From Diphasiastrum complanatum (taxonomy: Eukaryota > Streptophyta > Lycopodiopsida > Lycopodiales > Lycopodiaceae): a DNA stretch of 64,000 bases. This document shows positions 47,501-59,500 of this stretch, in pieces (within the stretch, counting starts at the first letter, position 1; each line of letters starts with the position of its first letter). Below the pieces are notes generated by a model, which was given only the letters and a program-made list of their open reading frames with translations, searched no databases and had not been told where the DNA came from. The stretch covers positions 60,778,540 to 60,842,539 of the forward strand of contig CM055095.1 of the NCBI GenBank assembly GCA_029204225.1, read 5' to 3'. Both the position numbers and the translations under genes were made by a program.

Positions 47501-50500
47501 TGGTTAAGGTTTTTCGTAACTGACTTACATGAAAGATTGGAAAAACCTTACTACTGTGTGGGAGTTCTAGTTCATAGGTGACCTCGCCTAGTCTCCTACT
47601 GATAGTAAAGGGACCACAATACCTTGGACACAACTTCGCACACACTCCTGATTTGAGGGTTTTAGAGTCAACTGGGACTCTCAAGTAGACTTTCTCACTA
47701 GTGGAGAATTGCACATCCCGTCAGTGTGGATCTGCATAATGCCTGGCTCGATCCTGGGACTGCCTAATGCTACGCTTAGCATGTTCTATCATCTGGTTTA
47801 GGTCCTCTAAAAAGTTTTTGGCTGCTTCAACTTTTTCTTGTTTAAACCCTACAGTTGTGGGTGAGCGTGGCTGAAAACCGTACATCAGCATAAATGGGCT
47901 ATATCCCGTAGCTGAATGTTTGGTACTGTTGTAAGCAAACTCTGATATCGAGAGATACTCCTCCCAATTAGTCTGCTTCTTGCTGACGTATGCACGAAGC
48001 GTATCCTCCAGCTCCTGATTTACCCTCTTTGTTTGATCGTCCGTCTGTGGATGGTCGGTGGTACTCATATTAAGTTTAGTATGGAGATGATGGAATATTT
48101 ATTGCCCTCCAAAAATTTCCATTAAACTTACTGTCCCGGTCGCTGACTATGCCGGAAGGTAGACCGTACAATTTAAATAGCCCATCTACAAACAACCTCG
48201 CTAACTCTGGAGCTCTTACGGTTGTTTTGGTCGGAATAAAATGAGCCATTTTGGTTAGACGGTCAACTGTGACCCATATAGCGTCATTACCCTTTTGGGT
48301 TTTAGGCAGGCCTACTATAAAATCCATGGAGATACTCTCCCATTTACAGCTGGTATTTCTAAGGGCTGCAACAACCCTCCTGCCTTTAAACGCTCTGCTT
48401 TATTTACTTGACATTACTGGCAACTGGTTACATACTGTTGGACGTCCTTTTTCATATTGGGCCAGAAAAATTGCCTACGAAGAAGCTCATAGGTCTTCTG
48501 TATGCTTGGGTGTCCCGCACTAGGATTGTCATGACATTCATATAGGACTTGCTGCCTATAATCCTTTGAATTGGGGACACATACTCTATCTCTATAGAGC
48601 AAGTGCTCATCCTGAATGGAATACTGTTTCCATTTGAATCCTTGAGTCAACTGACCCTCAACCACTGGGGTTTGCTTGGGCAATACAGGCTCAAAATCCT
48701 CAACGTCATCTGACGTATATTCGGACTCATCATCATCCTCAACGGAAGCTGCCGTATTCTTGGATGAACTGGCACCAGCCCCGGGAACTGGTTCTAGAGT
48801 CTGTAATTGTCTGCTCTGGACTGAGTTCCAGATAGTAGAGAAGAATGCATCATGCTGGCACTTCCCTCTCAAGGACTCGAGTAATTCATTACGAATCTGA
48901 GTAAAACTCAGCTCGTTTATCATAGGCATTCTGCTAAGGGCATCTGCTACTGTATTGAATTTCCCTCGTCTATATCTGATAGACATATCAAACTCTTGCA
49001 TCAACTCTGCCCAACGAGCTTTCCGACCTCTAAGCTCAGGTTGATTGCAAAGGTATCTGAGACTTTGATGGTCTGTCAGGACCTCAAAGTTGGCACCATA
49101 CAAATAATGCCTCCAAGTCTTTATGGCATGGACTATAGAAAAGAGTTCCTTTTCATAGGCATTGTACCTAGTCTGAGCTGGCTCGAGTTTTTTACTCTCG
49201 AACACAACTGGTCGTCCACCCTGAGTTAGCATAGCACCTACTGCAAAGTCGCTCGACCACAAATGGCTGATTGGGGTCGACGACTTTTAAAACTGGTGCT
49301 GTAGCTAAGGCTGAAGAACAGGAACAGTTCGCCGAAGAACTCGACGAACTGGTTACCAAGGAGCAGTTTCTCCACTTGGTAACAAAGGTGGATGAACTGA
49401 AGTTGGCATTAGCCAATTTCAAGTCCAGTGTGGATGACTCGTTCGCTGAACTCAATGGCTTGATTTTGAGTTCCGCGAAAGGAAGCCTTCCCTCCACTTC
49501 TCAGTTGTCCCCTTCTCCACTTCCATCAGTTTCGGAGACTTTACGGTCTCACCCCAATGTTTTTAAAGATTTAAAGCCTCCTACTTTTAATGGGGAAGAG
49601 AAGGATAGAAATGCAAATATTCTACAAACCTTCCTCAGCAAATGGAAGAACATTCATGCTCTTAAACAGACCCCTGACCATTTGCAAGCAATTGAGGCCA
49701 GTCTTTCCTTAGGGCCCATGGCCTATAAGTGGTGGTTAAATCTCCAGGAGACTGGGCAGACTCCCTGGTCATGGAAGACTTTTGAAGAAGCCTTCCTACC
49801 AGAAAATGAACTTGATAGAGCTTGGGAATCGTGGGAAAGAACAGTAATGGACAAGTCCCTAATCCAATATATCTCGCAATACCGAAAAACAATTTTAAAA
49901 ATTTTAAATATGGATGATTATCAGAAAATCAGAGGGTTTGTCCGAGGCCTTAAGGATGAATATAAAGTAGAGGTCCAGAGAAACTCGCCTACTACCCTTG
50001 AGCAAGCTCTCAGATATGCTCAAATCTATGATGATTCAGTGGGTAGGAAGAGGGCGAGACAACAGCCCCTTTCTGAGCAGCCTCCTCAGAAAGACTTTCA
50101 ATTCAAAAAGAAATTTTTAAAAAGAAAGAAAGAAGATAAATTTAAAGGTGAAGCTCCTCAGAAACGCCCTTCACTCATACAGCCCTTAAAACCAGAAGAT
50201 TTTGAGAAAGCTTGTGCTTTGTGTGTATGGGCAAGGGACACACGACACAGTCAGACAGTGTCCCGAGGGGCCTTTCACTAAAAAAGATAAAAAAGATAAG
50301 AAACAAGTTCATCTTGTTAAGACTGTAAGTTTCCCCAGTGACTCGGCAGCTTCCGAGATCAAAGTGTATCATGAAAATCATGAACACTGTTGCCAGCTGA
50401 CCTCTGCAATGCTAGCGAGACCCTTCAGCTTTGGGCCGCATGACCTAGTACGTATGCATGGGAAAGTTGGTAACCAGTCAGTAAGAGTTATGGTTGATGA

Positions 50501-53500
50501 TGGGGCAACCCATAATTTCATCAACTACACCCTGGTTAAAAAACTTAAACTTCCAGAAGTACCTAGTCAGCATAGGTACATAGTTTCATTAGCTAAGGGT
50601 GAAGATAAGAAAATCTGGGAAACTATGGTAAGTAACTTAAATCTTGGTATTCAGGGGTACCAAGATGAAATAAACTTTCAGATAATGCACCTGGATCATA
50701 CAGACATTGTTCTCGGGAGAGATTGGCTCTATAGTTTAGGACCTTCCCTCCACAGAAACTATCAGGAGAACACCCTCAGCTTTCAGCATAAAGGCCGAGA
50801 GATCCACTTGCATGGGGAGCATGATGTTCAGGTCTGAGAAATTTGAATAAAATGCGGAAAAAATGCAAAAAGATCTGAAATTTTTTTGCTATCCTCCCTC
50901 GCTGGTCTGACAGCACTCCAATTTGTCCACCAGATCTTCACGGGCTTCCCGCCAGTCTACAGCTTGAAGTCCTGGATAGATCCAAATTTGAAGTCCTGGA
51001 TCTACACTTCCATCCTGGATCTAGCTTGAAGTCCTGCCAAATTTGAAGTCCAAAAGCACTTCTGAATTCTGGAATTTCAGGTAAATTGGGGCTGGGAGTG
51101 TCCATACTGGTTTCTCTGGCATATAGCTTTGGGTAGTAAGATTATCTCTTATGGCCTCTTTCGAAATTCACTGGAATTGTCCAGTCTCAATTGCAAGCTG
51201 GTGTGAAGAAATATGAAGTTGACCTAGTATGAACTTTAGACCATGAGACAATTGTGAAGCCTAATATCGTGGTAAGACTGCCTCCAGTCTGTAGTAGTCG
51301 GCTCCCCTGTCTTGTCCTGTGATGCTCGATAGTGGTCATGTCCCCTGACTTTTCGTGCCGCTTAATATAACTTGATGAGTACCCACAGGGAGATCTACGA
51401 TAGAAATACCAAGGAGGTTGGATGCTTGGGAAAACCATGACAACCAATAACCATGATCATGGGGATGTTGAGAGGAGGTGAGTGTTGCATGTGTGTATGC
51501 TTGCTCTAAATTTGGAAACAATCGGACTCGCTGGATATAATGATAAGCAAAAAATGGCGCCAAGCTGTATAGGTGGAACTACAAACTTATCAAGAATAAT
51601 ATGATGTGGAACATTCGCCCTACTTTCACCCTCTTTTTCGCCCTAACTCGTTGTACTCTCCTTGCTCCCTTTTTGTTGCTCCATCATTGCCCTAGTTTCC
51701 TCCTATTTTTTGCCCCCATTTTTTTGCTCCCTTTTGGTTGCTCCATCGTTGCCCTAATCCACCCTAATTTTTTCCCCACTCGTTTCTACTCTATTTTCCT
51801 TGCTCCCTTTCTGCAGCTCCATCCTGGCCCTATTTTCCTCTAGGCGCTTTCTCACCAGATTGGTGCTTTTTCTGGCCATGCTGATTTTTACATCACTCTT
51901 GTTGAGCGATATGGTATCAATCTTGATGCTCATTGGTTTTCTTTCTTAGGAGATGTTACTATCAATCTTGCCCAACAAAGTATATCTATCACAATCGATG
52001 CTTCTCCTTTAACCTTTATCAATATAGATCCTATCATTGATTATAACCTTATCACCACCAAACAAGTTATGCGTAACCTAAAGCCCATAATGTGGCCTTT
52101 CTCTATGTTCATCTTGCCTCCTCTCCTCTGGTTTTTTCTCATTCCATTCCCACTTGCTATATCTGATCTCCTTGCAATCTATTAGTTTGATTTTGATGAA
52201 CCCTCCATGTCCTATACATTCCATCAACCATCATATTGACCTTCCTAGTGCCCATCCTACCTCTTGAGCTCCTTATTGTGTGTCTCATCTTGAACAAGTT
52301 AAGATCCAATATCAAGTTTTTGATCTATTATAGCGTGGACTCATTGCTCCTAGTCTAAGTCCTTTTGGTTCCCTTGTTTAACTTGTTGATTAAAAAAATG
52401 GCACTAAACGTTTATGTATCGATTATTGGGTACTCAATTACTTAACTATTCGTAATCGATACCCCATTCCTCATATGGGATGACTAATTTGATCAATGAG
52501 GACAAGCCAGAATTTTTCTAAGAGTGGCTATCCAAGAGATGGATCCAAGACTACTATTTGTACTTTGATGGATCTTTATGAGTTTCATATATTACCTTTT
52601 GGTGTTACCAATGACCCTCCTACTTTTCAGAATGTGATGAATGATATTTTAGACCATTGATCGGGGTTTGTGTCCTTTATTTTGATGATATTTAGATTTA
52701 CAGCTCTAATTGATTTCTCATACTAGCCATTTACGACATGATTTTCAACTTCTCATCACTCATCAACTTTTTGCTAAGGGATCTTGTTGTTGGTATGATT
52801 GAATTTTTGGGCTTTCTTGTCAATGACGATACTGTTTCCCTTGATCATGCTGAATTCTGAGCTCTTGTTCAATGGCCCACTCCTATTGATTGTCATGTTG
52901 TTCATATGGTTTGGGTCTTGCCACTCACTTGCGAACCTTGTCAAGATGCTTTGACCACTCTATAGACTAGGGAAACCAAGCCCTATGCCTGCAACCATCT
53001 GCAGACGGCAGAGATTCTCTCCAAAATGCATTTTTGCACCCTATAAAGTGCACCATCCTACCCACAATTGTTGCGATTCACAAGAGGGATCTCTTCAATC
53101 CATTTTTCCCTTATGCTGCCTTTTGGACAGCATTTTCAGATCGTATGAGCTTGAAAACATGCGATTTTCAAGGGATTGGGTGCTCAAAATTTTCTGCCCT
53201 TGCTGCGGCAACAGATCCACCCCCTATCTGCCACGTTTTGTGCCTCAAACCAAGTTGAAAAAATTGTTGAAGACTGGAAACTGAAGTGCTATGGAGGCCA
53301 TCCAAATTTCAGTTGCAAGGCAGCATTATCTTACTGATATAGGCTGGAACAGCAGCGACGGAGGTTACAGAGCACCTTTCACCGTCCTCCCACCCAAATT
53401 TCTTAAGAGGCTGTTCTCCAACTATTCTACCGTCCTCCCACCCAAATTCCTTAAGAAAATGAGCAAAAATGGTGCTTTTCACCTTCTGTCTCTGTAGAAT

Positions 53501-56500
53501 GGGTTGTTCTTACTCTAGAATGAGCTGCTCTCCCTCTTGAACGAGGTTCTGATATCAACTGTCATAAGCTCATTTCTCCAAGCTCGTGAAACTTGGAAGG
53601 CTGGTGTGAAGAATGATCCTCCCAACCATAGATACCCCCTTTTGCCGTCGGATTACTTGCTATTCTCATCACCAAGCACATGGCATCCAACTGTTGGTGA
53701 TCAGTCCACCTGTCATGCATGCAACCTGTGACCCATGAATACTGAATGACTCATAGGATACTGCCCCCATTCCCCGCGATGGACCTGTGACCCACCCGCG
53801 CTGGCTCACCCCGGTTGCTTGCCAGTTAGCATCTCGTCACTGATGGCTAGGATGTGAACAGTCATTATTCACCACTTCTTGGACAGCTTGTTAGACAGTC
53901 ACATGAGGTGACGCACTTGTCCCAGCTTGGGCCAGATGTCCACTATGGTTACCGGCCTTCAATTATGTGTCGGTTGTGGAGATTATGAAAATGAGGGGGT
54001 TTGATTTTGCTACTTTCTAAGGACTCAGCATTTTTTATTGGGATGAGTATGGTTGTCTATGTATTGCTAAAATATGTTATTATAGGGTTTGAATCCAGTG
54101 TAATCGATGTCTGTGCTCCAAATGACTACAAAAATAAAATAGTGCTTTGGTAGAGATTATCAAGATTTGACCTATAGCATTAGGAGGCTTTAGCATGTAC
54201 TTTGAGGAGCAAATTATGTTTGTGGCTGGAGAGATTGTGTTAGAATTCTTTCAGTGGGAAAATTTGTTGATGGATATAGTTACTGATAGTCCTTAATTCA
54301 CAATTATACTTGATGGGGAAAGAGTTAGATGCTGGAATATATAGATGCTATACATGTACATATGAAATGTGCTCGGGTACCGTATATTGCCCTTATTTGC
54401 TTGAACTTTTAACCAGGTGCCGTCACAGGGTCACATGGTTACAAATGACAGTGCATGTAGTTTGACTAGTTTTTCCTTTCCTCATGAGCATTTCTCAAGG
54501 GAATTCAGCCTAGCATTTTCTTTCAAACCCCATAAAGATATGGTGCCACTTTGGACACATCACTCATGTCAAAGTCATTATATTTCTCATTTTGAACCCT
54601 GACAAGAACAACTGTGAAATATAGCAATTTTAAAAAATAGAGGTTGGAAGAGACTGATTGTTCTCAAGGCTGGTTGCTTAAATGTGATATCTAATGAGAA
54701 AATGATGTTTCTTATGGTAAATTTTGAAGGTGCAACATAATCAGTAAACTTGCAATATTAAAGAGTCATCAGATGGAAGTTCGGCATGTATTTTCCTCAA
54801 AGGCTTAAAGCTGTTAGTAATTGAGGATAACAGTAGCTTTAACACATTCTCTTAGCTGGAGTTCTAATTATCAGTATTTAAAAACTCATTTGCCAAGCAT
54901 ATCCTGCAAGTAAGTGGAAATTTTTTTCTGTCACAACAGTTGATGAGAAACATGTGAAGCTGGTGAATTTGGAATGATTAAGCTCTATTATGGGAATGAT
55001 TTAGGGTTTCTTGTTTTGAAGCCACAAAGTCTCTCAGTTCCCCCCAATATAGTTCATGCAAAGGAATCTACTCAGGCTTTCCAATATAGGACAGCAAGAA
55101 ATTTGTGTAGAGGTGCTCTTACTAATGACATTTATATTTGAAGTCTGCTATATGCACAAGGGGTGTTTGATGGCCTTAGCCTAGTTTTTGCTTTTTCACC
55201 TGCCCTTGGGTCCTGATGACATGATTAATCTCTTGCTATGATGTTTCATCTGTGAGTCGAGTAGTTTTATGGATACATTTTGTTGTCTATGTTTTTGCAG
55301 TATTTCCATTAATCTAACATTAAAATACTTGAGACACTGTTAGCACTTTTTGTAATATTTTCATCCTAAACTCCATTTGTCTTTTTGCTTATTATTGTGG
55401 TGCTTATCATAGATGTATTGTTGATAAGATCCATTCGTCTGGCACTATCCTATTTGGAGTTATGTGATCCTTTAACTTACTGCAATGAGTTGCAAAAAAT
55501 GTTGGGAGAATCTGTTGCAAAAGTATGTACAGGTTGAGTTTTACGATAAGCTCGTGTTGCATCAATCAGTGCACAATTACAGTAACTTAACTTGGTTCTT
55601 CTTTCTTCACAGGCAGCAATGGCGGCTGATTATGCTATTGGGAAGTTTAGATTTTTGGAACGTTTACTTCTTGTGCATGGACATTGGTCTTATCGCCGAA
55701 TCTCCATATTGGTGAGTCCTGGCACAATAAAAAGTTCGCATTGCAATGTTGTAAACTTGTAATCATTGGAAAGTGTGAATCTTGGCATTGATGGGATTTT
55801 GTTGGAAGTGTGTACAGTGCTTAAAACCGTCCAAGGTTTGATATGCAACATTACATCAGTAGTTTACTCTACATTAGATGTTGAAGCTCAAGAGCAAGCA
55901 GTTTTAGAAAAGTAATGTTTAATCTATGTTTGTGTTTTGTAATGTGTTACTCTGAACCCTTTGTATTGGGCCTTGTAAGTTTGATCCATGTCAGATGCAC
56001 AGAAGTAGCTAGGTTGTCGGCATGCATAATTAGCCTCTTGTATGCTTTGTATTGTGTGTTAGCTTGAGCTAAGATTACAGGTTGGGGGTTTGGAGCTTTG
56101 ATGGTCTTGTATTGTTCTTGCTTGCATGAGATGCTAGAAGTTTCCAATTTCTCAGGTTGGATTTGGTATTGATGCTGGAAGACGCCTTGATGTTCATGGG
56201 TGAATTTTTGTTCATGGGTCATGGTTTGTCCAGAATTTAAGCCAAGAACATCAGTTGAGGCTTTTACCATGTCAAGAATTTAACCCAGGAGCATCAAGCC
56301 TTCCTCTAGCATTTAGCATTTATCTCAATCCAATCCAGGGAATTAGAGATTTTAGATTTATCTCAATCAAGTAAAAACAATACAAGAGAGCATCAAAGCT
56401 TCAACGCTCCAACCTGTATCCTTACCTTAAGCAAAAAACACAAGATGCAATGATATTGTCATGCACCAATACATAAAGATTAATCTATCAGTGACAATCA

Positions 56501-59500
56501 TCATGCTGATTAGCTTCATAAAAAATGGTATCCCAGCTTACAAAGTGCTCTCTCGCCATGGGCTCATAGCACTTGTATGCCTTGACCCTTGGCCCTTTCA
56601 TCATAGACTTGACCCTTGACCCTTGACCCTTGGCACTCGTTACATTCTACATCTATCTTACTCTTGTCTTCCTTAGGCACATGGACACAGGCCCTATAAC
56701 CAAACACTCATCAATGATTTGCCTTCCTTTTGGTGCCAGAAAAGGCATGGCACAACAATAGGACGAGTATGATTCTGAACATAAGTGGCACTATTGTATG
56801 CCTTTGTGCCAAAAGAATTTGGTAATCTTTTTTGATTGAGCATCGACATGCAGATTCTGTGATTGTCTTGTTCTTGTGCTCCACTAGCACGTTTTGCTGC
56901 GGTGTATGAGATTGTGTGAACTGGTTTTATCACGTGCTCCTTACAAAAGTCTTCAAATTTGTTAAATTTATATCCCCCTCTCCTATTCAGATCGTAGAAC
57001 CTTAATCTTCTTGTTGGCCTGAATCTCTACCATCACCTTGAATTGTTCAATGTGAATGCATCTGACCTCTCTCTTACAAAGTAGATCCATGTTGTATGCA
57101 ATTTATCGATAAAGGCCATGAAGATATGATTCCCCTATAGACATGGTTTTCCTATGTCTACATGTATATGGTTTGAATCAATTCCAATACCTTCTTACCT
57201 CTAGTAGCATTGCTGTTTTTGAATTTTTTGCAGTTCTGCTCCCCATACCTGTGACAAATGGGTTCCTTCTTGTTGTCAAGAGTCAGTGAGCCAAACACCA
57301 TGTTTTGGTTCTCGAGTAGCCACAAACTAGAGAAATATGAACGGTCGCATTAAGCTTATAAAGCCTACAATCTTACTCACAAAAATAGTTACAATTTCCT
57401 CTAAAATACGATCAACATTCTTGACAAGACATTTATCCTAATTGATCTCTACTTTTACGCTTCGAGTGGTAATTATCGCAATCGAAAAGAGGTTCTTTAG
57501 GCTTGGCACAGAGAGCATATCATTGATATTTTCAAGTCTCCATTGGGCAATTGTATCAATATTGTGGCAATTCTACAAATCTGACATACGTCTCGCGATA
57601 ATTTGTCACCATTTGGAATTGGGGTAAGGTCGGTAAACCAGCCTTCGTTGCCCGTGATGTGCCTTGCGGCACCTGGGTTTGTGCACCACCTTTGGTCATC
57701 TTCTTCGTGCAAAGAAAGCATGGAAAGGAAGATGCTCGACTGCTCACCAGCATTTCCCTCAATCAGGTTGCCTAAATCATTATCTCATCTTTTTGCAGGT
57801 CGCTTTTTTCCTTTCGACATTCATTTTGCCAATCACCCGACTTTCCGCAATAATGGCACCTGCCTTTTTTATTAACTTTTTTGGATGACTTGCCTTTTTC
57901 GTCTCCTGTCTAGGCAATACTTTTGCCTTTCCCTTAGCTTTTTTGGTGTACCCTTGTTTGTCCTTAGTGGCTAGTGCATGGTCTTCTGTGGGCCTGAGTT
58001 GGGACTTTACGACCCCTTGCCTTGGTTCTTGTTGTAATAGAATGGCGGTCAGCTCCTCAAAAAGTGGGCAACCTCTCCCTCACCACTAAACCACTCATGA
58101 ATATCTGATAGCCCTCTGCAATACCACTGATGGTGGTCTGGACAAGTTCAATGTCGCGTATCCTCTCACCTGTTGAGTAAAGTCCGTCCCTGAGTTACTT
58201 CATTTTGGTAAGAAAGACATGCATTAACTCCTGATATTCCTTTCGAATGCTGTTAAGGCTAGCGTAGTTCCAAGAAATAGCGTTCATGAAGGATTTGATG
58301 TCTTGTACTACTCTTTGAGAACTTGTCAAGCCTACCGTGGAGTGGCGACATTGCTAATGTGTGTAACTCACCAATAAATTCATGAACTCAAGGGCATAAC
58401 AAGCCTGCTTATCACATGCCTTTGGCATCAGGTTCCGTGAGTTGTCATTCTTTCTCTATGAGATACTTTTTATCCAAATTGCGATACGCTCTGAAATTTG
58501 ATATGCCATCGAGCTTACTACCCTCATCAAGTACGTATTCTCCCATATTGGCCATAGTGTTTGCAAAAAATCGCTTTAGCTTGGTGATACTGCAGCAAAA
58601 GTACACGATTTTTAGCTCAAAATGTAGATAATCAGGTCTACTTTTTGAATGGTAAATACAAAATTTTCAAAACTGGACTTGCGTAGGTTGAAAGAACTCT
58701 CTGCTGGTGGGGATGATCGTATGTAGCTTGCAACTTCTGCACGTCTGCTACTTACAGTGAGTCTCACTATTTTTCTCATAGCTTGTCAGCAACACATCCG
58801 ATTCTTGAGATTGTTGATGTGCTAGAGAGGACACTTCAAGGGCTTTTTAATGGTGCAAAGAGCATCTTATTTGGTAAACAATGCCAAAGTTATAGCCTTC
58901 TGAACAAGTTATGAGCTTTCTGGTTAGAAAGCTTTTCAATGAAAGAAAAATCGCCTTATTTGGCCCAACAACGCCAAAGTTAATGCTGTCTGAACTTTCT
59001 GCTTCAATACCAGATGTCAAGAACTTAATTCAGGAACATTAAGGTTTCTTCCAGCATCAATACCGAATCCAACCCAGGAAATTGGAGACTTCATTTCATG
59101 CATAGTTGCCCGTTCCGGAACGGAATGCATTCTGTTACGTAACATGTCTCAAAAAAATAATTAAGAAAATTCATAATTATTTAACAAAGGAATAACAAAG
59201 GGAAAAAAAAATTATTTTATTTAGTGCCATGTTCCGATCCTGTACATTTTGGAACGTACAGAACGTTTCGACTGGTTTGGGTCGGAACGGGTTTGTAAGA
59301 TTTCACACAAAGAGGTTTTGAGGTTTAACTTGAAATTAGTGCCTGAGCCTCTGTAGCAGGTGTTAGAAGAGAGCAGGTGTTCAAGCACCTTAGAAAACTG
59401 CCAAACCAATCTGAATTTTGCAGCAACCAAAAAGCTTGGAAGATATATACCCAATTCTCCAAACATGTTCTGAAATGTGTGCTGAGGAAGCGGATTGCGG

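Noticed and set aside
53034-53500. Short plus-strand frames near 53 kb as a gene or gypsy RNase H
   Set aside because: No conserved motif could be aligned; part is a 36-base duplication.
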